Source: Thalassia testudinum (taxonomy: Eukaryota; Streptophyta; Magnoliopsida; Alismatales; Hydrocharitaceae). From it: a DNA stretch of 64,000 nt. Position 1 is the stretch's first letter. Each line of letters begins with the position of its first letter. The notes below the pieces were generated by a model. It saw nothing but the letters and a program-made list of their open reading frames with translations, did not search any database and was not told where the DNA came from. The translations under genes and the position numbers were made by a program. This document shows positions 23,063 to 35,567 of the stretch, piece after piece. The stretch covers positions 137,260,501-137,324,500 of the forward strand of contig JAZHRO010000036.1 of assembly GCA_037157565.1 (NCBI GenBank). The letters are read 5' to 3'.

Positions 23063-23919
23063 TGTAGGTGCACTAGAGGGGGTGAATAGTGTGGAAAAAA
23101 ATAGCTGCAAATAAAAATCAATCACACAAGCATTCACCACAAGACAGGTATTTTTAGGTGAAACCTAACCCGAGTAAAAACCACCACCTGAGCCTCTCGA
23201 CTTAGGATTTCTCGATCAACCGAGTCGATCAAATCCACTAATTGTACTACTTAAAACGAGGGTAGTAGAACCTTAAGTACAACCACACTACTTTAACCTA
23301 AGGGTAGTGTACCTTAAAACCCCTCTTCTTCGTGAAGAGTATTTTGTCTCATGAAGAAGTCGGGAATTCGCCACATGAATACTCAACCAAAAACAAAATA
23401 CAAAACAAAAACCTATAGAGCCCAAAATGTAAGGATTAAACCTAAGCTTCTATAGGCAAGAAGACTTCCCTAATGCGGAAGTAGAGTAGGCGTGAACACA
23501 ACGAGTCGGTGCTCTTGTATATGAAGTGTGAAGCTTAGAGAGCAAGGCCACAATCTTTTTTTTTTGTTGAATTCTCCTTTTTGATCACTAAAAATGGTGA
23601 AAAGAATTGTAGCAAGGAGTATATGAACAAAGGAGATGTCCTGCTCTATTTATAGAGGCCATAGGAGCCTTCAAGAAGGCCTTTCATAGCTGTTGGGAAT
23701 AAATCTCAAGAGAATCAGGCTGAAATCAAGGTCATGATGATTCTGACAACTAAATCAGATGGTTAATTTTTGCATCAAATGTCTGGTACTTTGATGAAGG
23801 TTCTAGACATTTGATCTTGAAAGACAGTCTCCGTGGATTTGTTTGGATCTAGATAGAAATCTAGTCAGACGTCTAACTTAGATATTTAAGACATTTGAGA
23901 TAATTATTGGACGACTAAT

Positions 23920-24132
23920 TGTTGAACGAGAATCTACGCTAACGTGTTTGGTTTTGGAAAACCCGTCGTTGTAGTTCGAAAGCGAAGGATTCGTGTTCAA
24001 CAAATAAAATTTATACCGAAATAAGAATTCCGGGTCGAACTTAGGGAGGCTACGTTGATCTATATTCGCAATTATGTTTTTTTAAGATTTTTGATAAACA
24101 AGGCGAAATAATTACAATGGAGCTATCAAATT

Positions 24133-24164
<32 letters not shown>

Positions 24165-25595
24165 GAACATGCATTCAATATTTCAATTGTTTATACAAGC
24201 AAACGAAATTAAAGTTACACTAGAAAGCGGGAAATCAATTACACTATAAAGTAGGAAAATTCTACACTAGAAAAGCTGTAAATAAGAATGGGAGAGAGAA
24301 GTTATCCTCCTCGACGGTCGCTTGGAGGACGAGCCGGACGGGACGACGCTTGGACGAAGGAGAACGAAGCGGGACGAAGGAGGACGAAGCAGAAGAACGG
24401 GAACGAAGCAGCACGCCGTCGTCGTCGCGGGATCCACTTCCGAAGGGGGACGAAAATTTGGACTTTATCTCGCGAGAAGCATCCCGGGTGTGGGACAAGC
24501 TTCTCTTGAGCTTTGGAGAGGTAGAGAGGAGAAGGAAGGGATCAAAATTTCGTATGGAGGGGGTCTCCTTTTATAGTTGCAAGGAGTGGGGGCAAAATGG
24601 ACATTACATCTTTAAAATAATAAATAAGGGGTCTTTAGTGACGGATAAAACCGTCGCTAAAGCCCCGCCGTCGCCGTCGCCGCCGCGCCCACGCGCGCCC
24701 GCTCGGCTGGCCTGCGCGCGTAACGCATACGCACGTCCGCGTCATCTCAGCCGTCCGATCGCGAGGTCGGACGGCTTAGATCGCGTCCGCGCCCGCTGCG
24801 TAGCGCGCCCGCCCGCGTGCGATCGAGCGTCCACCAGAGCGTCCAATTGCGCGTCGGCGCTATCGGGCGCGCGCGGCCGTTGGATCTTCATCCGACGCTC
24901 GTGCGCGCCCGCTCGCCCGCGCCTTCGACCCCCTCACCGCGGCTCGAACCCGCGACCTCCGCTTCGCCCGCAGCTGCGTCGCCGCTGCGCTACGCGGGCG
25001 AAATGGTCGCGCGGATGTTTTTAAACGCGAGCGACCGCAGCCGTTGGATCGAGATCCAACGGCGGAGAGGAGACGGTGCGCGGTCTTCACAGGACTCCTG
25101 CGGCCGATTGGGCGGCTGGGATGGCGCCACGTGGCGCTATCTTGGCCGTCCATCTTCTGGAAGTTGTAGATGGTGCCACGGATGTCGGATTGACTCGATT
25201 TTTGTGTCGTTCGGCTGCGATCGTCGATCTGAATTCATCCGTGTGGTCGGATTTTCCATCTGAAGTGCGGATTTACACCATCCTGACCCTTGATCTTCTA
25301 GGGTTCCCCGGTCTCTATCTGATGCTACGGATGCTTGATTAGGGCGATCTTAGAGTCGTTGAACTCCAATCGTCGCCCTGATCATATCCATACGGTTGGA
25401 TCTTTGATCCGAGGCCCCGATAAAATATTTGCCCTGTCCAAGCACATAAAAGGAGACAATTAACCTCCATTTTATTCAAACTACTCTAAATGCAAGATGA
25501 TGCATGTAATGCAATATTTATATCATGAAATGCAATCCTATGCTTAAGAACATGCATAAATAGACATTTTAAGTAGTGTAAATGTGTTTACATCA
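23920..25595 (-). repeat. 3' LTR of the Athila-like element
   Basis: 1,676 bp, TGTTGAACGAG to TTACATCA on the plus strand. It contains a GA microsatellite (24133-24166), a hairpin TTTAGTGACGG/CCGTCGCTAAA (24634-24661), a strongly GC- and CpG-rich core (about 24660-25130) and a tRNA-like A-box/B-box pair on the minus strand (24938-24992). ORFs inside, such as the 224-codon one, occur in both LTRs and have no recognised domain. Confidence 0.95.
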
Positions 25596-26971
25596 TACCC
25601 CCATGCCTATCTTTTGCTAGTCCCTAGCAAAAACTATATGCTATTTATAAAAGAATTAGGTTAGATTATTTGGACCTGAGTTATTTTCAATCATTAAGAA
25701 ATTGTCTACTTAAGAACTGAACTTTCAAAGACACAACAGTGCCCGGGTATCAGCCAAAATGCAGACCGCCTCAAGCCTCGCCTTATTCAAAGAAAAATTT
25801 CTTTTTCTGTTTTTACTCTCTTTTTTTTTTTTTTTTGGATTTTCAAATTTTAGGGTTTAAGAGTGGCTTTCTACGGCCATTCAACTCACCCAAGATTTGA
25901 TGAGAACCCTAAGTTTTAAGCATCTTATTGTGATTGTGATAGACTCGTTGACCGGCAATTAAAACGGACTTCGGATTTCTACGCCTCTAGGTGACCTCAA
26001 AAAGAATTCTGCCTAAAGGTGTATCTTTACAACCGGTAGCTTTCTCCCTACTTTTATTTTTTTTTAACGGGGTCAACACAAGGGTGAATCCAGTGTATAT
26101 CTCCCCGGTTTATTCTACTTCTCCGCTTCTTCCTAAGTGTTTTGGGAATTTTTAGTGCATTTTCTGAGCTGGGTTCTGGACAACCGGTCGATGAGCTGTT
26201 ACCACCGACAACTTGCCAGCCATACTCGTGCGGCAAAGTGTGGCTTATTTCTTTTTGTTCTTTTCTCTTTGATTTTTTTTTTTTTTAAGTAGGTGGCTTC
26301 CCTGGTCTAAGATTTACCTAAAGGCAGCAAAAAGAGAAAGGTCCAGTGACTGGGCTCTGGACAACCTACCTATGGGCTGTTACCCACGATAACTTGCCAG
26401 CCATATCACCCTAGAAGGTTCATTAGCTACCCAATTTCCGTTAAAATCGCCAAACAACGAGTCAGTGCAAAGAAAGTGTGTAGATGCTTAAGACTCAAAA
26501 TTCCCTTAAATCAGAGGGTGGGTTGACAAGTCGTGTACTTATCACCCAAACTTATTTATTCCAATTATAATAGAATTAAGATGGCGAGAACTCAAAGACA
26601 AATCCACATTTTAGTAGATACACAGGCTAATTAAGTCCAAAGACCTGAGGGGTCTTTGTGCTCAGATCCTAATGTAAAATTTCTTAGGATTGAAAAGTCC
26701 TAATGTCCAACTAATCCTTCCTAATTTTCTTTTTTTTTTTTTTTTAGAAAGAGAGCAATTTATATGGATTTCACAAAGCTGACCAACTAATTCAAAAATG
26801 AATCCACCCCCCCATGCCTAGCTGATGCAATGTCCTCATTGAAAAAGAGACATGAAAGAAAGGGTAGAATATGAAAGATATCACCTGGATATGAAGCTCG
26901 TATCAGCCTTGTGTTATATGTACAACTGCTGAGTTTAATGCCGTCAGCTAGGCGAAGTCCAGCCAAAGAAG
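25596..26971 (-). other. Athila-like element: non-coding 3' region before LTR
   Basis: Between the pol stop and the 3' LTR lie 1.38 kb without a usable ORF. Athila elements often carry an envelope-like frame here; none is seen. A purine tract (GGCATGGGGGTA on the minus strand, 25596-25607) is the probable polypurine tract. Two diverged copies of a ~58-bp segment lie at 26166-26224 and 26348-26405. Several T runs occur. Confidence 0.75.
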
Positions 26972-29900
26972 TCACAGAATGGCTAGAGCAACAGAGTCTG
27001 AAATGGGTTCTGGAAGATTATGGTCAACAACAGGCTTCAGACGTTGACCGTTGACTTTAAAGGTGTTACCCATCTTTGGGTCAGAAATCTGAACGGCACC
27101 ATTTAGAAAAATCTGATCAATTATGAATGGGCCACTCCATTTAGATCTAAGTTTACCAGGAAAGAGCTTAAGTTTAGAATCGAATAAGCAGACCTTCTGG
27201 TTTGGCTCAAAGCTCTTGCGGGAAATCATTTGATCATGTAGAGCTTTGGTCCGAGCCTTGTAGATCTTGGCATTCTCATAAGCATCATTTCTAAGCTCCT
27301 CCAACTCAGATAGTTGGAGTTTCCTGGTCTTCCCAGCTAGATTTAGATCTAGATTGCATTGTTTGATTGCCCAGAATGCCCTGTGTTCAATCTCTACGGG
27401 TAGATGACATGCCTTTCCATACACCAGACGGAATGGAGACATGCCGATAGGTGTTTTATACGCCGTACGGTAGGCCCAAAGAGCGTCCTCAAGCTTTTGA
27501 GTCCAATCCCTGCGATCGGGCCTAACCGTTTTTTGCAGAATGTTCTTGATCTCTCGATTAGAGATCTCGGCTTGTCCATTCGTTTGGGGATGGTAAGGTG
27601 TGGAGATTCGATGATTAACCCCGTATTTGGCCAATAAACTCCGGAATTGGGCATTAGTAAAATGAGTGCCACCATCACTGATGATAGCCCTCGGAATCCC
27701 GAATCTACTGAAGATATTTTTCTTGACAAAGTTGATGACCACCTTGTGGTCATTGGTTCGGGTGGGAATTGCCTCAATCCATTTAGACACATAATCAACA
27801 GCGACAAGAATGTACTGATGTCCAAATGAAGGGATAAAGGGTCCCATGAAATCAATGCCCCAAACATCGAAAATTTCGACAGGAAGAATAGGGTTTAAGG
27901 GCATCATGTCTCTCTTAGTTATGCTCCCGAGTGCCTGGCATCGAGGGCATGACTGTGAGAACTCCTGGGCATCCTTGAATAAAGACGGCCAATAGAAGCC
28001 AGATTGCAAAATTTTTGCAGCCGTCTTTTTCCCGGAGAAATGTCCACCACACCCAGATGCATGGCAGAACTCAAGTATACTGTTGAATTCATTCTCCGGT
28101 ATGCATCGGCGAATAATCTGATCAGAGCCGATGCGATACAGTTCAGGGTCCTCCCAAAAGTAGTATTTGGCCTCAGATTTGAGTCTATCCCGTTGTTGCT
28201 TGGTCCAATCCTGGGGGATTTGACCAACGGCCAAATAGTTAACAATGTCAGCAAACCATGGGGTGTGGACACCTAAAACTGTAAGAATGGTTTCGTCCGG
28301 AAAAGTGTCAGCAATCGGAATGTCCGGACAAGAGGAATCACCTAGGAGTCTCGACAAATGATCCGCCACCACATTTTGTACCCCGGTTTTATCCTTGATT
28401 TCAAGATCAAATTCTTGAAGAAGAAGAATCCAACGAATAAGCCGGGGTTTAGCATCCTTTTTAGCCAAGAGATGTCTCAAGGCCGAGTGGTCGGTATAAA
28501 CAATAACATGAGACCCCAAGAGATAAGCCCTGAATTTTTCCAACGCAAATACTACAGCGAGTAATTCCTTTTCAGTAACAGTGTAATTCCTCTGGGCTTC
28601 ATCCAAAGTTTTACTAGCGTAGTAAATGACAAAGGGCTTTTGATCAATTTTCTGACCCAGGACAGCCCCGACCGCGTAATCAGAAGCATCGGTCATGATC
28701 TCAAATGGGGTTGTCCAAATAGGTGGTTGCAAAATTGGCGCACAGGTGACTGCCGTTTTTAAGAAATCAAATGCCTTTTGGCATGATTCGTCAAAAACGA
28801 ACGGTGTTTCTTTGGCAAGAAGATTGCTCAAAGGGCGGGCAACCTTCGAGAAGTCCTTGATGAATCTTCGATAAAATCCCACATGGCCAAGAAATGATCT
28901 GATTTGTTTAACTGATGTGGGAGGAGGAAGTTTAGCGATAGCATCAACCTTAGCTTTGTCCACTTCAATTCCCCGTTCAGAGATTACATGACCCAAAACG
29001 ATGCCCTCTTGGGTCATGAAATGACTCTTTTCCCAGCTAAGGACCAATCGTGTCTTGATACATCGCTTAAGAATCATTTCCAAATTAACCAAACAAGAGT
29101 CAAATGATTCTCCGAAAACGGAGAAATCATCCATGAAGACTTCCATAAACTCTCCCACCATGTCGGAAAATATGGCTAGCATACACCTTTGAAAAGTCGC
29201 AGGTGCATTGCATAACCCGAAAGGCATCCTACGAAAAGCAAAGGTTCCGTAGGGACAGGTGAAAGTAGTTTTTTCCTGATCCTCGGGATGGATAGGAACT
29301 TGGTTGTATCCCGAGTAACCATCAAGAAAACAGAAGTACTTCTGCCCGGCTAATTTTTCCAGGATTTGATCAATGAAGGGCAGGGGAAAATGATCATTTT
29401 TAGTGGCAGTGTTCAGCTTCCTGTAATCAATACAAACTCTCCAAGATGAAGCTGAACGAGTTGTGACAGATTCTCCTTTCTCATTAGTCACAACAGTAAT
29501 CCCGGCTTTCTTTGGAACAATCTGAACGAGACTTACCCAGGGACTGTCAGAGATTGGATAAATAATTCCTGCATCGAGCCACTTGATGATTTCCTTTTTG
29601 ACCACTTCTCGCATATTTGGATTCAATCTCCTCTGCATCTGGCGAGAAGGGCGGGATCCATCTTCCAAAAATATTCTATGATTGCAGTAAGATGGCTCGA
29701 TCCCCCTAAGGTCATGAATGGTCCAACCAATTGCCTCCTTATGTTCCTTTAGGACCTTAATCAATTTAATCTCTTGCTCCTTTGTCAATTTAGCACTGAT
29801 AATCACAGGGAGCGTATTCTGAGGTCCTAAAAATTGATATTTCAAATTCTCGGGCAATGGTTTCAATTCGAGCTGGGGTGGGGTGATGATTGATGGTCGG

Positions 29901-32623
29901 GTAGATGCTGAAGATTCAACAAGAGGGAGAGGTTGTGAGTGGACAAAATCAGTAACCTCTTCCGAAGATGTTAAGTTAGAGGGTTGCGGGTCAAATTCAT
30001 CAACCAAAAAGGAACTTTCAATTGAAGAAACTGTCAAACAAGTTTCAATATTAATATTATCCTCATCAAGTTCCTCAATAACTCCACAATCCTCAAATTT
30101 ATTGATCGCCTTAAAAATATCTAATTTCATACGTTGGTCCCCAAAGGCGATTTCCATGCTACCGCTTTCACAATTAATGTTGGCCTTTGCGGTAGCCAGG
30201 AACGGACGTCCCAGAATGATGGGCGTGTTCCTCAGATTATCTGGTACATCCATGTCAAGGACAAGGAAATCTACAGGAAAATAAAAATCCTTGACCTTAA
30301 CTATAACATCTTCAATAATGCCTCGCGGGTTTGTGACCGAACGATCCGCTAACTGTAGCGTTACTGAAGTTGGCCGAAGTTCGCCTAACCCAAACTTCTC
30401 GTAAAGAGAAGTCGGAATTAGGTTGATGGATGCACCGAGATCCAAAAGTGCTCTATCAAATGTGTAATCTCCGATAACGCAAGAAATCAAAGGAGCACCA
30501 GGATCTCTCCTTTTCTGAGGGAGGTAGTGCAGGATAACAGAACTAGCCTGCTCGGAGAGTACCACCTTCCTCGGAACAGGTTCTCTCGACTTACGCTTTT
30601 GTGTACATAATTCCTTTAAAAATCTTGCGTAAGTCGGTATGTGCTTGATAGCATCAAGGAGCGGGATATTGATCTCAACATTCTTAAATAAATTCAGAAG
30701 CTCCTCATTGCTATCAACAGACTTCTTCTTCTTTGCTTTGGTTAAGGCTTCAGGAAAAGGAACACGAGTCAGATCTTTGGAATCGGATTCCTGAGCCTTG
30801 ATTTCTCCTTTAGAATTCTCTTCTCTCTCCTCAGATTCTTCAGGATTCAAAAGATTAGAATAATGTGGTTGTGGATCCTGAGTCTTCTTACCACTTCTCA
30901 AAGTGACAGAATTTGCAGAAGCGTAAGAATTTGGGTCTTGAGGAGGGTTAGGAAAGATTGGAGGGGCTTGATTGACCATGAATTGTTGATTTACAGAAGA
31001 AGATGAGGAACCCTGCTCAACCACCTGAGCATGCGCGTGTGGGTCCCTCTGATTTCCGTACCCTTGGGCTTGATTGCCCGAATTCGTAATGTTTCGTGGG
31101 TTGGGTACGGGTTGGGATGGTAGAGATCCGGGTTGGCGAGAGTTAGCAATGAGCCCGGATTGCAAGTTGTCCAGTGAGTTTTTCATTTGCTGCATGAGCT
31201 GGAGCATAGATCCTTGCATCTCTACTATTTGATGGTTCAAATCAGCCTGCCCTGCGGGTTGACGGGCATTCCAAGCTGGCTGATTGACCTGATTCGGAGG
31301 CAACTGAGTATATACTTGACCCTGACCCATTGGTCGTTGCGGAGCATAATTGCTGGGTCGGAATTGGGTCTGTTGCCCCGGATTTTTCCAAGAGAAGTTA
31401 GGGTGGTTTCTCCAACCTTGATTATAGGCATTCGAGTAGGGGTTGGATCTAGCATTCTCTTGTACAGCACAGACATCCTCATAAAGTGAGGATGGAGAGA
31501 AAGAAAAGGAAGGATTAGAAAAACTGGGATCAAAGGCCCCAGTTGGGAACCCATGGGGTTCCGAAAAATGCTGACTCATAGGTTGAGTCGCATCAAGTTG
31601 ATTCACGAACTCCCGTCCAGAAAGAGCTCGTGAAGAATGGAATCCCGAATTTTGGGATTGAGTGGATTGAGAGTTGTTCATAGAATTGCCAGCCATCCAC
31701 TCTTCCATTCTTTTAGCAACCAAGTCCACTTTGTCAAGTTTATTACAAATCAATTCCATATCAAATGAATGAGAGTCATGGACTTCATTGACATTTGATC
31801 TGGGTTGTTGGGACCGGTTAAAAGTATCCATGGAGGCATGATTTATTGAATTCTCACTCATTTCCTCAAATAAATCATGTGCACTATCTGCATCTTTATT
31901 AAGGAAATTGCCTCCGCAAGAAGCATCCACATGGTTTCTGAGTTGCTCAGTCAACCCATGATAAAAAATCTGCACGAGTTGCCATTTCGGCACCTCGTGG
32001 TGTGGACACCTCCGCAATAAGTCCTGGAATCGCTCCCAGGCCACATGAAACTGCTCCCCCGGCCGCTGGGTAAAAGTAGTGATTGGCCGTCTTAAAGCAT
32101 TGGTACGACCGACTGGGAAAAATTTCTTCAGAAAGGCCGATTTCAACTCATTCCAAGTTGTAATTGGTCTTCCTATTGTCCTATACCAATGCGCGGCCTT
32201 ATCCCTAAGAGAGTGAGGGAAGAGCCTCATGATCATTTGCTCCTCGTTTACGTTTCGAGACTTGGTGGTCTGGACCAAAGTGGTCAAGTCCTCCAAGTGT
32301 TGAAACGGATCCTCGGAGCCAAGCCCATGATAATGTTTAATCAGGCTTAACACCTGGGGCTTGATTTCTACGTCACCGGCTGGAATCTGGACGCCGGGAC
32401 GTTCCCCGTAATTTGAAGGATCATAAAAATCCTTCAAGGGCTGAACGCCCTGCATTCTCTGAAACCATTCTTGCATTCTCTGCATTTGTTCCAGCTGCCT
32501 TCGAAATTCTTCCTGTGGATTTCCAGGCAGAAGAGGCTGTTGTTCGGCCATGGGATCAAATTGACCAAAATCTAACTTGCGCCTCCTAGAATGTTCTAAT
32601 GGTCCTTCTAATCGGGGATTCAA
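26972..32623 (-). CDS. Athila-like gag-pol polyprotein, 1,883 aa, uninterrupted
   Basis: One ORF encodes the capsid-like gag and all pol enzymes. The gag core spans roughly residues 95-235 ([30 protein letters not shown]); no CCHC zinc knuckle was seen. The Q/N/P-rich region to about 620 is linker. Protease is near 720-820 with ALLDLGAS in place of the common DTGA/DSGA. RT spans about 1000-1200, with [13 protein letters not shown] and catalytic FMDD near 1163. RNase H starts near 1310 ([13 protein letters not shown]). The integrase zinc finger is near 1519-1560 (H-X-H / CPRC). The DDE core spans about 1590-1690, with GIDFMG, SDGGTHF and a D-X35-E spacing. The C-terminus has no chromodomain. 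The first Met in frame was taken as start. All catalytic motifs are present, so activity is possible but untested. Confidence 0.93.
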   Translation of the reverse strand: MNPRLEGPLEHSRRRKLDFGQFDPMAEQQPLLPGNPQEEFRRQLEQMQRMQEWFQRMQGVQPLKDFYDPSNYGERPGVQIPAGDVEIKPQVLSLIKHYHGLGSEDPFQHLEDLTTLVQTTKSRNVNEEQMIMRLFPHSLRDKAAHWYRTIGRPITTWNELKSAFLKKFFPVGRTNALRRPITTFTQRPGEQFHVAWERFQDLLRRCPHHEVPKWQLVQIFYHGLTEQLRNHVDASCGGNFLNKDADSAHDLFEEMSENSINHASMDTFNRSQQPRSNVNEVHDSHSFDMELICNKLDKVDLVAKRMEEWMAGNSMNNSQSTQSQNSGFHSSRALSGREFVNQLDATQPMSQHFSEPHGFPTGAFDPSFSNPSFSFSPSSLYEDVCAVQENARSNPYSNAYNQGWRNHPNFSWKNPGQQTQFRPSNYAPQRPMGQGQVYTQLPPNQVNQPAWNARQPAGQADLNHQIVEMQGSMLQLMQQMKNSLDNLQSGLIANSRQPGSLPSQPVPNPRNITNSGNQAQGYGNQRDPHAHAQVVEQGSSSSSVNQQFMVNQAPPIFPNPPQDPNSYASANSVTLRSGKKTQDPQPHYSNLLNPEESEEREENSKGEIKAQESDSKDLTRVPFPEALTKAKKKKSVDSNEELLNLFKNVEINIPLLDAIKHIPTYARFLKELCTQKRKSREPVPRKVVLSEQASSVILHYLPQKRRDPGAPLISCVIGDYTFDRALLDLGASINLIPTSLYEKFGLGELRPTSVTLQLADRSVTNPRGIIEDVIVKVKDFYFPVDFLVLDMDVPDNLRNTPIILGRPFLATAKANINCESGSMEIAFGDQRMKLDIFKAINKFEDCGVIEELDEDNINIETCLTVSSIESSFLVDEFDPQPSNLTSSEEVTDFVHSQPLPLVESSASTRPSIITPPQLELKPLPENLKYQFLGPQNTLPVIISAKLTKEQEIKLIKVLKEHKEAIGWTIHDLRGIEPSYCNHRIFLEDGSRPSRQMQRRLNPNMREVVKKEIIKWLDAGIIYPISDSPWVSLVQIVPKKAGITVVTNEKGESVTTRSASSWRVCIDYRKLNTATKNDHFPLPFIDQILEKLAGQKYFCFLDGYSGYNQVPIHPEDQEKTTFTCPYGTFAFRRMPFGLCNAPATFQRCMLAIFSDMVGEFMEVFMDDFSVFGESFDSCLVNLEMILKRCIKTRLVLSWEKSHFMTQEGIVLGHVISERGIEVDKAKVDAIAKLPPPTSVKQIRSFLGHVGFYRRFIKDFSKVARPLSNLLAKETPFVFDESCQKAFDFLKTAVTCAPILQPPIWTTPFEIMTDASDYAVGAVLGQKIDQKPFVIYYASKTLDEAQRNYTVTEKELLAVVFALEKFRAYLLGSHVIVYTDHSALRHLLAKKDAKPRLIRWILLLQEFDLEIKDKTGVQNVVADHLSRLLGDSSCPDIPIADTFPDETILTVLGVHTPWFADIVNYLAVGQIPQDWTKQQRDRLKSEAKYYFWEDPELYRIGSDQIIRRCIPENEFNSILEFCHASGCGGHFSGKKTAAKILQSGFYWPSLFKDAQEFSQSCPRCQALGSITKRDMMPLNPILPVEIFDVWGIDFMGPFIPSFGHQYILVAVDYVSKWIEAIPTRTNDHKVVINFVKKNIFSRFGIPRAIISDGGTHFTNAQFRSLLAKYGVNHRISTPYHPQTNGQAEISNREIKNILQKTVRPDRRDWTQKLEDALWAYRTAYKTPIGMSPFRLVYGKACHLPVEIEHRAFWAIKQCNLDLNLAGKTRKLQLSELEELRNDAYENAKIYKARTKALHDQMISRKSFEPNQKVCLFDSKLKLFPGKLRSKWSGPFIIDQIFLNGAVQISDPKMGNTFKVNGQRLKPVVDHNLPEPISDSVALAIL

Positions 32624-33874
32624 TGACCGTCTTCCCAGGATAAACTAGGAGTAGGTCGGAAGGACCGGGGATAGGGACCCTGCAGTACAACAAAACAAGG
32701 CTGTCCTTAAGTGAGGTAGCCTAAGGATCTACTGACTCCCAACACCAGCCTTAAGACTGTAACTGATTTACTCTACTTGCGTCTGTATAATCCAACCAGT
32801 TAGAAGGAGGGACTGGGGAGAAGGTTCTTCCTTTGGCTTTCGCCTCCGGTTCCTAGTGTACCCCCCCAGCCGCGGTCGTTTGACGCTACTCCCCTAGCTA
32901 GACATCAGATTAATCAGTACAAGTAGGTTAATCAAAAACAATCTCAGACTAGGCCTTGAAGAGCGAATCAAACCTTAGGGCCAACGTCTACTCAATTTTA
33001 TTACGGCCTGGGATTGTGGTGCTTATGGAATGTGATGGGCCCTTATAATGGGTTGTGCCCTTAATGATTGATTGAAATTTGTGTAAGTGCGTGCACAACC
33101 AGGGTTTTCAAGCAAGATTATTTATAATGTGTGAATTTTAATGTTCAAATCCTGCTTAAGTAGCTTTTAGGGTTTCAAATTAGGTGAATTGCAATCAAAT
33201 TTCTAGGCAAACCAAGTTGTAAAACACGGGTGAAGATAGTTTTCCTTTAAAATCAGAAAGAAAGCGGAGTGCCTAGAATATACCTAGATTGAAAACCCTA
33301 AGGAGGAGCTACTTGATGAGTTGGTTTTAAATAAAGTGGTGCGGCCCAAACAACTCAAACAATTGGCCACAATTGCACCACTAAGTTAGGCACTCAAAGA
33401 TGGTTAACCTAGAATGATTTCTACTCTGTTATGTGTTGCTCTGTGTGTACCGGTTCCACAGATCAGAACCCGGTTGAGTAGAAAACAAATCAAGTTAATC
33501 AAGTGCCTTGAATGTGGGTGTGTATTGTGTGTTTGTTGAAAGTTACCCCACAAAATTATCTTTTTGTTATTATTATTCTTTTTTTTATGAATGAGGGTGA
33601 AATGAGTGAGTAGAAATCCAAACAACCAAACTATTCCTAGGATTTATGCAAACACCTAGGTTAATTGGAATTTGGATTTAATGTGGCGAATGAAATCTAT
33701 GGAGGGGGAAAGAATGGGGGAGCACTTACAGTTATCTTCAACTGCACTTTACTCCAGTCTACCGCTTGTTGATTCCTTGATGGAGGTCTCTGCAAAACAA
33801 TAGACACAAGAGAAAGCTAGTTAGAAAACAAATAAAGTGCAAGAAATGTGAAGAAAAGATCGGAAATCGTTGCC
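32624..33874 (-). other. Athila-like element: 5' leader
   Basis: About 1.25 kb between PBS and gag start has no substantial ORF, as expected for an untranslated leader of this group. Confidence 0.8.
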
Positions 33875-33892
33875 TCCCCGGCAACGGCGCCA
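33875..33892 (-). other. tRNA-Asp primer binding site
   Basis: The plus strand TCCCCGGCAACGGCGCCA equals the 3' end of plant tRNA-Asp including CA; its complement, on the element strand, would pair with that tRNA to prime minus-strand synthesis. It sits 3 bp inside the 5' LTR. Confidence 0.92.
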
Positions 33893-33895
33893 AAA

Positions 33896-35567
33896 TGTTG
33901 AACGAGAATCTACGCTAACGTGTTTGGTTTTGGAAAACCCGTCGTTGTAGTTCGAAAGCGAAGGATTCGTGTTCAACAAATAAAATTTATACCGAAATAA
34001 GAATTCCGGGTCGAACTCAGGGAGGCTACGTTGATCTATATTCGCAATTATGTTTTTTTAAGATTTTTGATAAACAAGGCGAAATAATTACAATGGAGCT
34101 ATCAAATTGAGAGAGAGAGAAAGAGAGAGAGAAAGAGAACATGCATTCAATATTTCAATTGTTTATACAAGCAAACGAAATTAAAGTTACACTAGAAAGC
34201 GGGAAATCAATTACACTATAAAGTAGGAAAATTCTACACTAGAAAAGCTGTAAATAAGAATGGGAGAGAGAAGTTATCCTCCTCGACGGTCGCTTGGAGG
34301 ACGAGCCGGACGGGACGACGCTTGGACGAAGGAGAACGAAGCGGGATGAAGGAGGACGAAGCAGAAGAACGGGAACGAAGCAGCACGCCGTCGTCGTCGC
34401 GGGATCCACTTCCGAAGGGGGACGAAAATTTGGACTTTATCTCGCGAGAAGCATCCCGGGTGTGGGACAAGCTTCTCTTGAGCTTTGGAGAGGTAGAGAG
34501 GAGAAGGAAGGGATCAAAATTTCGTATGGAGGGGGTCTCCTTTTATAGTTGCAAGGAGTGGGGGCAAAATGGACATTACATCTTTAAAATAATAAATAAG
34601 GGGTCTTTAGTGACGGATAAAACCGTCGCTAAAGCCCCGCCGTCGCCGTCGCCGCCGCGCCCACGCGCGCCCGCTCGGCTGGCCTGCGCGCGTAACGCAT
34701 ACGCACGTCCACGTCATCTCAGCCGTCCGATCGCGAGGTCGGACGGCTTAGATCGCGTCCGCGCCCGCTGCGTAGCGCGCCCGCCCGCGTGCGATCGAGC
34801 GTCCACCAGAGCGTCCAATTGCGCGTCGGCGCTATCGGGCGCGCGCGGCCGTTGGATCTTCATCCGACGCTCGTGCGCGCCCGCTCGCCCACGCCTTCGA
34901 CCCCCTCACCGCGGCTCGAACCCGCGACCTCCGCTTCGCCCGCAGCTGCGTCGCCGCTGCGCTACGCGGGCGAAATGGTCGCGCGGATGTTTTTAAACGC
35001 GAGCGACCGCAGCCGTTGGATCGAGATCCAACGGCGGAGAGGAGACGGTGCGCGGTCTTCACAGGACTCCTGCGGCCGATTGGGCGGCTGGGATGGCGCC
35101 ACGTGGCGCTATCTTGGCCGTCCATCTTCTGGAAGTTGTAGATGGTGCCACGGATGTCGGATTGACTCGATTTTTGTGTCGTTCGGCTGCGATCGTCGAT
35201 CTGAATTCATCCGTGTGGTCGGATTTTCCATCTGAAGTGCGGATTTACACCATCCTGACCCTTGATCTTCTAGGGTTCCCCGGTCTCTATCTGATGCTAC
35301 GGATGCTTGATTAGGGCGATCTTGGAGTCGTTGAACTCCAATCGTCGCCCTGATCATATCCATACGGTTGGATCTTTGATCCGAGGCCCCGATAAAATAT
35401 TTGCCCTGTCCAAGCACATAAAAGGAGACAATTAACCTCCATTTTGTTCAAACTACTCTAAATGCAAGATGATGCATGTAATGCAATATTTATATCATGA
35501 AATGCAATCCTATGCTTAAGAACATGCATAAATAGACATTTTAAGTAGTGTAAATGTGTTTACATCA
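33896..35567 (-). repeat. 5' LTR of the Athila-like element
   Basis: 1,672 bp. It differs from the 3' copy by about six substitutions (for example in GCGGGATGAAGG, ACGTCCACGTC, CGCCCACGCC, ATCTTGGAGTC, TTTTGTTC) and a 4-bp shorter GA tract (34109-34138). The promoter should lie here on the minus strand; no unambiguous TATA box was assigned. Confidence 0.95.

Larger units (their letters stand above)
23920..35567 (-). mobile_element. Young, structurally complete Athila-like Ty3/gypsy element
   Basis: This 11.65-kb element has LTRs 23920-25595 (3') and 33896-35567 (5') and a perfect target duplication CTAAT (23915-23919 and 35568-35572). Its PBS matches the tRNA-Asp 3' end, and one uninterrupted gag-pol ORF lies on the minus strand. 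The LTRs differ by about 6 substitutions and one 4-bp indel in a GA tract. tRNA-Asp priming, a protease with DLGA, absence of a chromodomain and long LTRs point to the Athila/Tat branch, nearest Athila. No envelope-like ORF is present. It is antisense to PYRR and is the innermost, youngest insertion. Confidence 0.93.

Noticed and set aside
23068..23090. CACTAGAGGGGGTGAATAG as the end of a CACTA DNA transposon
   Set aside because: The homology and the 5-bp ATTAT duplication place the element start 7 bases earlier at TG, and the far end is CA, which fits an LTR, not a CACTA end with a 3-bp duplication.
24938..24999. True tRNA gene on the minus strand in the LTR
   Set aside because: A- and B-box-like words and a T-arm are present, but the acceptor halves do not pair and no anticodon arm forms; kept only as a finding.
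24350..25024. 224-codon ORF, repeated at 34322-34996
   Set aside because: It lies wholly inside both LTRs, is Arg/Pro/Ala-rich from GC-rich DNA, changes little only because the LTRs are nearly identical, and shows no domain.
25596..26971. Envelope-like gene of the Athila-like element
   Set aside because: No ORF above about 60 codons lies in the pol-to-LTR interval, and no membrane segments are visible.
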